The notes under the pieces: model-generated
The model's database searches: none
Seen by the model: the letters and a program-made list of their open reading frames with translations, nothing else
What the model was told of the DNA's origin: nothing
Shown here: positions 13,201 through 22,702 of the stretch, one piece after another
Numbering within the stretch: the stretch's first letter is position 1
How the letters are laid out: each line of letters opens with the position of its first letter
Made by a program: the position numbers and the translations under genes
Origin: Oppiella nova
Lineage: Eukaryota > Arthropoda > Arachnida > Sarcoptiformes > Oppiidae
NCBI GenBank assembly: GCA_905397405.1
Contig: CAJPVJ010000513.1
Location: 1 to 23,853 of the forward strand
Direction: 5' to 3'
Length of the DNA stretch: 23,853 nt

Positions 13201-13362
13201 AAATGTTTTGAACAAATATTTACTCAACAAAAAGTCAACAAAATTTAAGTTTATTATTGATTATCTAAGTTATAAGAGATTCATGTGTTTGTAAGCCAGT
13301 GGTGGCACGCGTTACTAAGTCAACACAATTAAGATTAGGCCTAAAATGAGAGAAAGATAGAA

Positions 13363-13404
<42 letters not shown>

Positions 13405-15345
13405 ATGGTACAATACTTGAATAGTTGAGACACGACTCAAGCACTTTAGGTATCAATCAATGCGTTTTACAGCTAAATGTACTGTACATTAAAGCGTATA
13501 TTGTTTTACACCTGAGGGTAAACAAGAGCACCGGTCGCCGTCACCGGCAATAGAAAGGCCGGCCATAAACCTCCCGCTGAGAAGCTGTCAAATAAAACAC
13601 CACAACTTATAATGGGTTTCCGATTCATAGACTTTGTTTCGTACAAACGTTTAGAAAACTCTTAGAAATGAGTATTTCATTGAATTCCGCACAAAAGCCG
13701 TGTTTGATGTGTAAACTTAACTATAAATTACTTGCTTACTAACTTTGCTTGCTAACTTTTATGCTTTCAGTGCCGTTTCCATTGGGTCCGGGTCTGCCTC
13801 CAGTGCCGGCGCGACGCATAGGACATCCCTATCAGAACCGGACGCCACCGAAGAGGAAGAAGCCGAGGACTTCGTTCACTCGGATGCAGATCTGCGAACT
13901 TGAGAAGAGATTTCATAAACAAAAATATTTAGCATCGGCTGAGAGGGCATCCCTGGCCAAGACACTTAAGATGACCGACGCTCAGGTCAAGACCTGGTAA
14001 GTGATCCCTCGCCGCACATAATGTAGTGCTCACTAGACTTTGACAAAACAATTGAATGCCATTTAAATAGGGATTTAATTAAAAATAGCACTTTTTCTCC
14101 CTATCTATGACAATATCAGGCATCAGGTGCTCTAAAAGTCAATTAATGGTTTCGCTTAAAAGGGAAATATTAAATAATAATAATTGGTTTATGCAATCAA
14201 TTTGAGTTGTTTTCAAAACAATATGATGCATAAAATTGTCACATTTTCAACCACTTTATATCCATAGATGAATGCCTTGAAACGCATTGTGATGCCAACG
14301 CTTATTAAATGCTCATTGAATTTAAAATTTTGTTTTTTTGTTAGTCGCATAACAAATGATTTCAAATTTAATGATAGAATTATTTGTCAACCCTTTTTGG
14401 CTAAATTACTTTCAATTGTCGTTAAATGATTTCAAATGATGTTAAAAAGTAAAAATAGTTTTCTTTTACTAATTGAGTGTCAGATAAATTTAAGCATTTA
14501 AAATAAAAAAGGAAAATAATATACAATTATGTACTTATTATAATAGAAATCAAATGTGTTTTGTGTTAAAATTCAGTTCTTCTTCAGAAGCTTATAAGCG
14601 ATTGTATTATTATTTATACTATTATTACATATATTTATTACAACATATATATTAATACATTTATAGGGTATTTGCTATTCTTTTGAACTGGTTTTACGAG
14701 AAACTTGGCTTCAAATCTATGATATGATAAATGAGTAGAAAGTTAGAGTAGTTTTTCATACAATCTCTGAAACGATAATTAGAGAAATATGTTTTTAATA
14801 GTAATATTATTTAACTTGTGTTTGGGGTTTGGGATGAGAAAAGAAGTGAACGTTTAGTATAATTGACAGCTTTTCATAAATATTAATAATAAAACAAAAT
14901 TACTTGTATTTAACAAACGTATTAATATTGTATTTATTTTCAATATTTTTTAGGTTTCAAAATAGGAGAACAAAGTGGAGGTGAGTTCACAATAGTTTTG
15001 TTTTCTATTTATGTTATAATCACAATCAAGTGGCGCCGACCGGTCAGGTATATAAGCATAGACTTCCAAATAAGCATAGGTAGAGTCATAGGCACTGGCA
15101 TAGGCACTGGCATAGGGGTTCAAATTGTATATTCAATGTCTAATTCTCTTATTCTCATATTCTGTCTCCACTGACAGACTGACTGACTATCTCTGCTTTA
15201 AGTTTGTGTTTTCATTTGAGAGTCAAATATCTAAAGTACAGACAAAAGTACTTTTCATTCGTATCTTCTCCTAAAGAGAGCTATAATTTAGTTGAAAACA
15301 CATTTAGAACTAAAGCCTCAAAGTTGTGCTAATATTCCTCAAATG

Positions 15346-15380
<35 letters not shown>

Positions 15381-16565
15381 GGCACTAAAATGAGAAAATG
15401 AGTGCCACTAATATATGGCTATAAGGCATTACAAGCATTAGTGAGTTTGCCGTCAACGCCAACAAAATATACTGCACTTCAAACAAACCAAAAGTCCAAC
15501 CAATGCTTAAATAAAACAGTGGTTCAGGTCTCACATCAAATCCTTCTCCAATTTTGCCGAATCTGTAATTTTCTTCCCATTCCTCTCATATTGACTTCAA
15601 AACTATAAATTTGTGAGATTTATTTATTTTAGATATATTACGGTATATTAAATACATTTCGATTATTATTGAATTTATTACAACAGAAGTATTATAAAGT
15701 ATTAATGAATATTAAATGTATTTTTCGAAATTAGTTTCATTGATACTTTCCCTGTAAGTGATTATCGGCATTAACACCATTTCTAAATCATTAGTTTAAC
15801 TGAATTATTGTTTGCTTTAAATTAATAAAAATTATTTTAAATGTCAAACATATAAATTGAAAGAAATTCAATTTAAAAACAATTTAAAAGCGTTTTCTCG
15901 AAATTATATGTATTTTTAAATGAATGCAAAATTGAAAATTCAATTCAATTGTAGTTTTTTATGATTTCCTGATCCAAAGCACACAAACATTCAAAATATT
16001 TTCTCAGCGATCGGTCGCCGAGTAGGCGCCCAACCGATCGTCACGCGTGAGTGATATCTTCAGACCTGCAATCTTTACGTCATTGCATAACACCTTAACA
16101 TACCTGTGCCCTCACTCTATGCTCGTTTAGATCACTTTGCATTTATTCAAACATTTGCCACAACTCTATCGGACTATCAGACATATAATAGACTTAAATC
16201 TAAAAGTCTTTAAAAAGAAAATTAAGGAAAATATTTATGATTTCAGGCGACAAACAGCTGAGGAAAGAGAGGCTGAAAGACAGGCCGCCAATCGACTGAT
16301 GATGTCATTGCAGGCCGAAGTGGTGTCAAAATCGATGTACGGATCGGGACAGTCGGCTGCCGAGCACAGCGCCGGTATGGCGGCCCATCACGCGGCGGCT
16401 CAGGCAGCGGCGGCCGTAGCGCGCGATTCGTTGTGTTTGAGCTCTTCGTCTCTTCACGCACTCCAGAACCTGCAGCCCTGGGGTGGGGACAGTCATCACG
16501 CAGCTATGATAGCTCATCATCACCACGAGAGATCACCCTTTCCTATGACATCAGCCATGTGTTAG
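9746..16565 (+). CDS. C15: TLX/C15 (clawless) homeobox transcription factor, four coding exons
   Basis: Nuclear sequence-specific transcription factor; Drosophila C15 acts in distal leg patterning and vertebrate TLX in neural and spleen development. Coding segments are 9746-10274 (or the near-identical 10609-11137), 13771-13996, 14954-14980 and 16247-16565. With one exon 1 copy they total 1101 nt, or 366 residues plus TAG, in unbroken frame. The eh1 Groucho-binding motif FSISRLL is at residues 66-72. A YPWL segment (160-163) resembles the TLX hexapeptide region. The family signature [13 protein letters not shown] is at 191-203 and the homeodomain at 205-264, with Trp48, Phe49, Asn51 and Arg53 intact and the TLX-typical Thr47 (VKTWFQNRR). 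[16 protein letters not shown] follows, as in the family. The tail is Ala/His-rich. All junctions are GT-AG. Family assignment is very secure; the 5' end of the transcript is not defined. Confidence 0.95.
10392..10392. other. Single undetermined base (assembly join)
   Basis: The only N in the window, exactly between the two 862-bp copies. This is what is expected where two overlapping contig ends were scaffolded without merging. Confidence 0.85.
10393..11254. repeat. 862-bp direct duplication, copy 2
   Basis: Second copy of 9530-10391, offset 863. It begins directly after the N at CTCAATTGAG and runs on without a break into intron 1. Confidence 0.97.
10609..11137 (+). CDS. C15: C15/TLX coding exon 1, second copy (probable assembly duplicate)
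   Basis: Same exon as 9746-10274, offset by exactly 863 bp, with the same ATG, eh1 motif and GTATGT donor (11138). Five coding bases differ: 10746, 10749, 10803 and 11001 are silent, and 10994 changes residue 129 from Thr to Ile. This copy is the one contiguous with the downstream exons, without a gap. Splicing both copies into one mRNA is not expected, because copy 1 has a donor but copy 2 has no evident acceptor just before it. I read it as the allele of copy 1 retained by the assembler; a true tandem exon duplication is the alternative. Confidence 0.75.
13365..13401. repeat. (GA)18 microsatellite in intron 1
   Basis: 37-bp uninterrupted GA tract, about 370 bp before exon 2. Confidence 0.98.
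13528..13585. promoter_or_regulatory. GC-rich island in intron 1 with CGGTCGCCG motif
   Basis: Compact GC-rich stretch in AT-rich intron, about 190 bp before exon 2. Contains ACCGGTCGCCGTCACCGG (ACCGGT palindrome) and the palindrome GGCCGGCC. The 9-mer CGGTCGCCG (13532-13540) recurs at 16012-16020 in intron 3. Function unknown. Confidence 0.35.
13771..13996 (+). CDS. C15: C15/TLX coding exon 2 (homeodomain helices 1-2 and start of helix 3)
   Basis: Encodes residues 177-251 and two bases of Trp252. It covers the proline-rich linker [15 protein letters not shown], the signature [11 protein letters not shown], the basic arm KRKKPRTSF and homeodomain positions 1-47, with Leu16, Phe20 and Thr47 in place. 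The acceptor is ATGCTTTCAG|TG, preceded by two CTAAC branch-like motifs (13739-13743 and 13752-13756). The donor is ACCTG|GTAAGT, a strong consensus that splits the Trp48 codon after TG. The frame agrees with exon 1 phase 1 and exon 3. Confidence 0.95.
13997..14953 (+). other. C15 intron 2 (within homeodomain codon Trp48)
   Basis: 957-bp GT-AG intron splitting the homeobox at the Trp48 codon, from GTAAGT to TTTTTTAG. Very AT-rich; no ORF, repeat or structured element noted. Confidence 0.93.
14954..14980 (+). CDS. C15: C15/TLX microexon 3 (27 nt, recognition helix)
   Basis: Completes Trp252 (homeodomain 48) and encodes FQNRRTKW plus two bases of Arg261. These are the residues of helix 3 that sit in the DNA major groove (Gln50, Asn51, Arg53) and the conserved FQNRR core. 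The acceptor is CAATATTTTTTAG|GTTT and the donor GGAG|GTGAGT, both good matches to consensus. Length divisible by three and matching phases on both sides make it skippable in frame. It is too short to stand out as an open reading frame and would be missed by gene finders. Identification rests on exact family sequence and frame continuity. Confidence 0.93.
15057..15115 (+). repeat. Periodic CATAG motifs, with a 12-bp tandem repeat
   Basis: CATAG occurs at 15057, 15075, 15087, 15099 and 15111, spaced 18, 12, 12 and 12 bp. The last three lie in a 12-bp tandem unit CATAGGCACTGG (15087-15110 plus a partial third). Lies 77 bp downstream of microexon 3. Confidence 0.8.
15350..15377. repeat. (GA)14 microsatellite in intron 3
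   Basis: Uninterrupted GA tract on the + strand, between microexon 3 and exon 4. Confidence 0.98.
16008..16040. other. GC-rich hairpin in intron 3
   Basis: Outer arms CGATCGGT (16008-16015) and ACCGATCG (16033-16040) pair perfectly. Inner arms CGCC (16016-16019) and GGCG (16025-16028) extend the stem with a GAGTA loop and a CCCA bulge. It stands out in AT-rich intron about 205 bp before exon 4. Confidence 0.7.
16247..16565 (+). CDS. C15: C15/TLX coding exon 4 (homeodomain end and C-terminal tail)
   Basis: Completes Arg261 and encodes residues 262-366 with stop TAG at 16563-16565. It starts [18 protein letters not shown], the conserved post-homeodomain block of TLX/C15 proteins, then SLQAE, then an Ala/His low-complexity tail ending [10 protein letters not shown]. 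The acceptor is ATTTATGATTTCAG|GCG. The open frame continues upstream into the intron to about 16137, but those codons (Lys/Ile-rich) show no family resemblance and are intronic. Exon base composition is much richer in G+C than the flanks, as expected for the last coding exon. Confidence 0.93.
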
Positions 16566-16830
16566 TTACTAAAGTGGTAGCGAACCGGACGTAAGGCCGC
16601 ATTCAAAACACTAGTCGATTGTGAACTACACCTCAGCATTGATTGCAAAGACAATGAAAACCTATCGAAGTATCAATAGTAAGCCCTAACTATCACAACA
16701 TTAGTTCAATAAATGTATAGTAATATGATTATCATTACATCGATTGCAAAACCAAACATCTTATTTAAATCTACTGTAAAATAAAACATCGATATACTGT
16801 ATCATTAAATATAACACAACTTCCAGTATT
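16566..16830 (+). other. Probable 3' UTR of C15
   Basis: Sequence after the stop keeps mixed composition for about 120 bp, then turns AT-rich around the first AATAAA hexamers. The end is not defined by sequence. Confidence 0.4.
16709..16714 (+). terminator. Candidate poly(A) signal AATAAA
   Basis: First AATAAA after the C15 stop codon, 143 bp downstream. Further AATAAA hexamers lie at 16780 and 17178/17182. In this AT-rich DNA the hexamer is common, so which one is used is uncertain. Confidence 0.4.
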
Positions 16831-18480
16831 ATTCTTATTATTATAATAATTATGATTAATATAACCAATAATTGAATTGAAGATAAATACATTAAACATA
16901 ACGAAAAATAACGCAAATATTGATTGTATGCGAGAAACAGATTGTAAAATAGAGTTAGAGTGAACTTAAATGAACTTTTTTAAGTTTCAATTTTAGTCTT
17001 GTATATAATTTTTTCCCAATTACTTAAACTTTGTGACATTTATTATAATTAGTATGACGTGTATAACAATTGCATGTTTGAGAACCAAATGTTTTATTAT
17101 TACATTAGAAATATGTTAATATGAATACATTTTCGATCTTTTATGCATTTATTTTCTGTGATGTATTACCATTCAGTAATAAATAAAAGTATGAAACAAA
17201 AGCGAAATTCAAATGGAAATAAATGAATTCAATCCCAATCAAATGCTAATTTTGAATCATTTGTGAAATAAAATGGTGATATGATTAGGCCTCAAGTCAT
17301 TAAAGAGCTAAATGTCTTAACATTTGTTAATCAATACAAAGAATGCATTCTTTGAATTGCTGTTTGAATGAAACACATTTTCTTAACAACAAAATGTTTC
17401 ATTACTGTATTCATTTGATATCGTATTAAAAATCAAGAGTTAATTAATCAAAATGGGGGTTACTTAGATTTAATGGGAATAAGTATATCAGTATAACTTA
17501 TATTATATAAGTATATCGTTTTAAGAATAAATTATCCTGAATAATTATATACTTAACAGAATTAATACTATATATTTTTATTTTATTTAAATTTCTAATC
17601 TTTAATGGACAATTGACTTAAATCTAGTTTTGATTACAAGTTAAATTTCAATGCTAGAAAGTTAAATCACACACAAATGATTTAATTGAAATTGAAGTAA
17701 ATATAAGAGTTTTGATAAAAAAATTCATAATATAAATAATTAGTGATTTTAGTGATTGTATTCGGAACTGACTTTTGTCACTAAATAAATAAATTTAATA
17801 TAATTTTTATTACAAAAGCGTACAAACGAGTAACAAAAATGATTTGTTAGTAATTGCATGTCAAATGTTTATTACTTATTCTGTAGTTATTATAAGTGTA
17901 TATCACATATGAAAGCAATTCCCTTAATTCGTATCTAACAGTCCGACAGACAGTATGTTAAGCGTTGCCTTTCAGTAACCAATGCTTCAACTCATTAAAT
18001 ATATGAGCGTTTTTTGAGCGCAAACTAAATTTGATGACAAAAGTCACCAGAGGAACAATAACTATTAGCCTGATTACCACCACCACTAATGAACACTATG
18101 AACACCAACACTACCAACCGTTACAATGGACTCGCATTCTGTATAATAACTGTTGTCTCCCTATCCACTCGTACCATACTTTCCTCAACCACTTTAAGCA
18201 TAAATTTCATATTAATATTACAAATAGATATGACTTTTGATGATATTCTCAATTTGATTTGTTTAGAATAATTGCCTTTTAATGAAAAGTATGCAAAAAA
18301 TCAATTCAAAAATCAAATGAATTTACTTTAGAATTTTATTTGGAAGCAAAACTTTTCAATAATATCGTGTTTGAGTTTGAATAGAAATTGTGAAATTGAT
18401 TTGTTTATAATCTGTTAATAAAACACAACAGAATTTGTTATCCAAATAGCAGTCATTGAAGCGATCAGTGGATTGTGAGT
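16831..18480. other. AT-rich 3' flank of C15
   Basis: No exon or RNA gene seen. A CA/AC-rich patch at about 18060-18190 opens two frames of low-complexity Thr/Asn/His codons that look like chance. Confidence 0.5.
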
Positions 18481-18489
18481 ACATTAATG

Positions 18490-18538
18490 GAGGTTAACCT
18501 CAACACCAGTTCCGACAGCGACTGAAGTGACTGTCGGA
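18490..18538. other. Palindrome cluster
   Basis: A 12-bp perfect palindrome GAGGTTAACCTC (18490-18501) is followed by a hairpin with 8-bp perfect arms TCCGACAG (18511-18518) and CTGTCGGA (18531-18538). Allowing two mismatches the second stem reaches 13 bp. A looser inverted pair follows at 18582-18595 / 18609-18622. Confidence 0.7.
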
Positions 18539-18779
18539 GTGAAGAGTGGGAGCTGTGGTTCAGCCATACATTCAGTCATTCAATGATACATTTGATTCAT
18601 TGAGTCATTCATTTGTATCATTTGGTGAAAGAGTATAATATATGGAGTAAAACAATGTATGGATCGGTAAGGCATACAATAATCTGTGGCGCGTAAAATT
18701 AGTTTGGCTTTTATGTTATCAGTTGTACGTGTTATGCATGAGAGGGTATGGACCACACCTGCCCTCCACATGAGACACA

Positions 18780-20150
18780 GGGAGACACCGGTGCAGACGA
18801 GTCACTAATTTGTGCGAAATTAAAACGAAATCATGTATTCTGGTTGTGCTGACGCTATAAAATGCATATTTAAACGATCATCAAAAATGGGTTTACTATC
18901 AAAAAAGTGGTCATATATTTATTGTCTCTGCAATCAAATTAAATATCCAGAGTTTGCGTACGAGTAGTGTTTGGCATACTATGGGCTCACCATTGCGTGC
19001 CATTCATACCATTGATTACATATCATGGCATCAAATCTTTTTCCCAAAACGGATATAATTGAAGTGCACTTCGATTTCATACCATTTCTTATCTTTATTT
19101 TGTTTTAATACTATTATATGGTATTAATTATTTATTATTTAAATAGAAAAGTCTCAAACTCTTAAAATAGGCGCACAAATTACAATCACATTTAAATATT
19201 AGTCCAAAAGTTTGTATTAAGTTTTAATCACATGATGGCAATTATTCAGAATTCAAATTATTTGTCTATAAAAACCAACGCCTTTAATAATGATAATTAA
19301 TTTAAACAACTCTAATACCATTAACATAATTTTAATACTTTACTCAAGGCTTGCCTATCATTAAATATGTTTATATTTTGCAAATCTGAGAAATTTAATA
19401 TTTTCGAGAATTGAATTTCAATTTTCTTAGTCTCTGTGCAAAGAGTAGTGAAAACAATTAACTTTAATAACATATTTAGTTTTGATTCAATGATATGAAA
19501 TTATTATAGGAAAAAAGCAGTTAATTATAGTTTTATATTATTTCAAAGAAAAAACTTTTTATCTCAATATATAATCATTTTATATTTTCATGTATTTAAC
19601 ATTATTCAGAACATATTTTGAATATTTTGCAAACATTTTGAATAAATAATTTATTTTATTGTCACTCTTTGTATTATTTAAAAATTACATTATTTGTCAT
19701 TATTACAGGATTACTAAATTATATATAAAGTATTCATAATTATAGTCAATAAAAAATTGTTGTTCATATAAAACATTTGACGAGAAAACAGTTTTGATGA
19801 CAATATTTATTTTAAAAGAGTTTAATTTAACGCTGAATACGATTATGAATTCATTTTGACGATCAAATGCATAATAAAAGTGATGTGAAAGTAGTGTTTA
19901 TAAGTAGTGGAGTATCTCTTATATGCGATACACTTATAAGAGTATCAAATAATGATAGCTCGGAGGCCAACGATTTAATAATAAATGCTAAACTCATTTC
20001 TGATTCCTATTCGTCGTCTCAGCCCTCCATCTCTCATCTCCGAGCCATTAGTCGATCGTAAATGACTGGTTGTATTGAATTGCCAGCACTTGTTGTATAG
20101 AATAGTAGAATAGTTGTGTAAAAATGGTTTTGAGAGACAAGTTATTCTGC
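18780..20150. other. AT-rich DNA without a supported gene
   Basis: The frame 19867-20061 (64 codons, Ser-rich end) is the best open frame and matches nothing known. A short hairpin CTCTTATA (19917-19924) / TATAAGAG (19935-19942) lies inside it. Confidence 0.4.
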
Positions 20151-20183
<33 letters not shown>

Positions 20184-20185
20184 CG

Positions 20186-20218
<33 letters not shown>
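20151..20218. repeat. Impure (GA)n tract with GC interruptions
   Basis: 68-bp GA tract interrupted three times by GC dinucleotides in its middle (about 20175-20189). This is the longest and oldest-looking tract of the window. Confidence 0.95.
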
Positions 20219-20221
<3 letters not shown>

Positions 20222-20939
20222 GCACTCAAAGATGTCATTTAATTTCAAAACTAAAGCGTTGACTCAAACATCGTTTTCATGTGATGCCTATCAGGAGCTA
20301 AAAGAGCCACAAAATTACTTTCAACTAAAAACATGGCCCAAGGTTAGGGTAGGTTTTTTGGGTAGATTAGGGTAAGTCTGGATAACTTAGCACTTAAACA
20401 AAGACTATGCGATAAAAAAAGGCACACATCAGAGAAATGCCGATTCAGTCGCCAAATCATTGAGAAAAATGCATCAATTCTTATAAAAAATATAAATGTT
20501 AAAAATTTATTATATGTTTTCACATCTATTACTATAAATAGTTGTGGAAATGTTTTCATTCTTAAGAATTCATTGTATTCTTGAAGACAATATTTTAAAA
20601 TCACTTAAAAGCAAAATAATTCAATGTTTTAGAGGAAATGGATGTGCTTTGGGGGGACATAAAAATTCTTAACAACTACTGTAGTATGGTTTGATTTTTT
20701 ATTATTTTTAATACAAATTTCCTTGTGTCTTTTCAAATATGTTGTTCCCTTTTCATACTCATTAGCCAATCGTTTTATATTTATTATATTTTCTTTTTAA
20801 AAACTTGATTTATATCTATCTATTAATTAAAAATTATTTAATAGCAAATATGTTTTTGATTAATTGAATTAATTTGTATTTGATTTAAGAGATTATCGTT
20901 TTTAAATCCTTGAGTTTTAAAACATTTTATTCATAAATT
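20219..20939. other. AT-rich DNA without a supported gene
   Basis: Contains two TTAGGG hexamers (20344 and 20367) in a short G-rich patch. No coding signal. Confidence 0.5.
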
Positions 20940-21456
20940 AATGCTTTGAGTGATTGCCACATAGATATCATAATTATGATTGAAGTTTTCAATTGAGTCC
21001 AATAATTAGACAATTGTTTAGTATTATTAAAACTAATTAAAATGATAAAAGTATCCTATTTTTATGCGGTTACCAAAATAAAATAATCTATAATATTAAT
21101 TGGAAATTTGTAAATGTTGAGATGTTTGCCTGGTAAATTATAGAGTACAGTATAAATAAAATAACTTATAAGTAAAAATTTACAGTTAAATGCATAACTA
21201 AGTTAATAAGAAAGAAGCATATAAAATTTATAAAAATACATATTATATAAGATATGTTTAGTTGTTTAATGTTTTGGTTATAAAAAAATCCTAAGCCAAA
21301 CATTATTTTCTACTTTTTCTAAAACATGGTTTTTTATTTTTGAATCGTTTTTATAGAGAATATTATCAGTGAATGTAATCTCCATTAAGTGATTCGCTGC
21401 ACAACAGCCACAAAACGCTGAGATAAACCAATACTTGTATTCAATTATGCATTTTC
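20940..21456. repeat. Tandem repeat, copy 1 (517 bp)
   Basis: Direct neighbour of 21458-21997. I count about five substitutions plus a few short indels between copies. Both start AATGCTTTGAGTGATTGCC and end ATTATGCATTTTC. AT-rich and non-coding, with no terminal repeats or transposon signature. Confidence 0.95.
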
Positions 21457-21457
21457 A

Positions 21458-21997
21458 AATGCTTTGAGTGATTGCCACATAGATATCATAATTATGATTG
21501 AAGTTTTCAATTGAGTCCAATAATTAGACAATTGTTTAGTATTATTAAAACTAATTAAAATGATAAAAGTATCCTATTTTTATGTGGTTATATATATAAT
21601 AACAAAATAAAATAATCTTTAATATTAGTTGGAAATTTGTAAATGTTGAGATGTTTGCCTGGTAAATTATAGAGTGCAGTATAAATAAGAGAGAATTATA
21701 ATTTATAAGTAAAAATTTACAGTTAAATGCATAACTAAGTTAATAAGAAAGAAGCATATAAAATTTATAAAAAAATACATATCATATAAGATATGTTTAG
21801 TTGTTTAATGTTTTGGTTATAAAAAAATCCTAAGCCAAACATTATTTTCTACTTTTTCTAAAACATGGTTTTTTTTATTTTTGAATCGTTTTTATAGAGA
21901 ATATTATCAGTGAATGTAATCTCCATTAAGTGATTCGCTGCACAACAGCCACAAAACGCTGAGATAAACCAATACTTGTATTCAATTATGCATTTTC
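21458..21997. repeat. Tandem repeat, copy 2 (540 bp)
   Basis: Second copy of 20940-21456, longer by 23 bp because of small insertions (a TATATATAATAAC-like segment near 21590, an extra AGAGAGAATTAT segment near 21690, and homopolymer runs). No N separates the copies. Confidence 0.95.
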
Positions 21998-22091
21998 TCT
22001 CACATAACGCTTTTATAATATAAAATGTTATTTTAATTTATAGACTTTTATAAGAGTTAAACACTTTTTATCTCAATTTTCAAATAAGTAT

Positions 22092-22203
22092 GAGAAAGAA
22101 GAGTGAAGTAAAAGCTTTTAAATTGATTTTAATTCTGACTTTCGTTTTAAAAGATATTCTTAATTTTATTGTCAAAACTTTGAATTAATGGCTGAATATT
22201 TGG
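22092..22203 (+). repeat. Inverted repeat, left arm (112 nt)
   Basis: Reverse complement of 22599-22710 with a single mismatch (22173 against 22629). Outer end GAGAAAGAAGAGTG, inner end CTGAATATTTGG. The arms enclose a 395-bp AT-rich spacer. No coding content and no evident target-site duplication at the outer edges. Confidence 0.97.
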
Positions 22204-22533
22204 CTGTAAAATGAACAGTGTTTTAGTTGCGTTAGAAATTAACTCAAGAAAACAAATTTATTTGAACAAACATTTTGCTTTCGGAATGCTTTTTATCTGC
22301 AAACTATTTACTCTTATATCAGATTTAATCTGCTTTTAAAAAATCGGTTAAAGTTTAATATATTTTTATTTATAAGTCTAATCTTAATTGCTTCGGCTTT
22401 TTACTATGAATTGTCAAATAATTTAATAATTACTCAAAAAAATTAATGCAATGCTTTTGCGACAAATTAAACTAAACTTAACTTAAAGATTGCATAAATA
22501 GTTTAAACACTTAATGTTTATTTAAGTAATTCG

Positions 22534-22555
22534 TCTCTCTCTCTCTCTCTCTCTC
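22534..22555. repeat. (TC)11 microsatellite in the inverted-repeat spacer
   Basis: Pure TC tract on the + strand within the 395-bp spacer, 43 bp before the right arm. Confidence 0.97.
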
Positions 22556-22598
22556 CTTAACGATCAAAACTGATTTAATAGCTAATAATTTATCATTA

Positions 22599-22702
22599 CC
22601 AAATATTCAGCCATTAATTCAAAGTTTTAACAATAAAATTAAGAATATCTTTTAAAACGAAAGTCAGAATTAAAATCAATTTAAAAGCTTTTACTTCACT
22701 CT

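Larger units (their letters stand above)
11138..13770 (+). other. C15 intron 1
   Basis: 2633 bp measured from the second exon copy (3496 bp from the first). AT-rich, GT-AG. Near its 3' end are a (GA)18 tract (13365-13401) and a short GC-rich block (about 13528-13585) with CCGGTCGCCG and GGCCGGCC. Open frames inside, such as 12141-12332, are AT-driven and match nothing I know. Confidence 0.85.
14981..16246 (+). other. C15 intron 3 (within homeodomain codon Arg57)
   Basis: 1266-bp GT-AG intron, from GTGAGT to GATTTCAG. Just after the microexon it carries a GC-rich TGGCGCCGACCGGTCA block (15031-15046) and five evenly spaced CATAG motifs (15057-15115). Further on come a (GA)14 tract (15350-15377) and a GC-rich hairpin (16008-16040). 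The frame 15402-15608 looks like chance. Confidence 0.93.

Noticed and set aside
13749-13770. Treating exon 2 as starting further upstream in its open frame
   Set aside because: CTTTCAG|TG at 13770 is a strong acceptor and restores the frame with exon 1 phase 1; the preceding codons are the polypyrimidine tract.
11138-13770. Many TAATTA/CAATTA sites as homeodomain binding clusters
   Set aside because: Such hexamers are expected at high frequency in DNA of this composition, so they carry no weight without conservation.
15115-15130. tRNA B-box-like GGTTCAAAT
   Set aside because: Lacks the following CC, an A box at the right distance and any cloverleaf; no tRNA seen on either strand.
16137-16246. 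Upstream extension of the exon 4 open frame as a separate start
   Set aside because: There is no ATG with good context, the codons are intron-like, and the acceptor TTTCAG|G at 16246 gives the exact conserved TLX sequence.
20124-20375. 83-codon frame with Arg-Glu repeats (and Leu-Ser repeats on the minus strand)
   Set aside because: It is only the translation of the GA microsatellite.
20341-20376. Telomere-like TTAGGG pieces
   Set aside because: Two separated hexamers in 36 bp, no array; a chance G-rich patch is enough to explain it.
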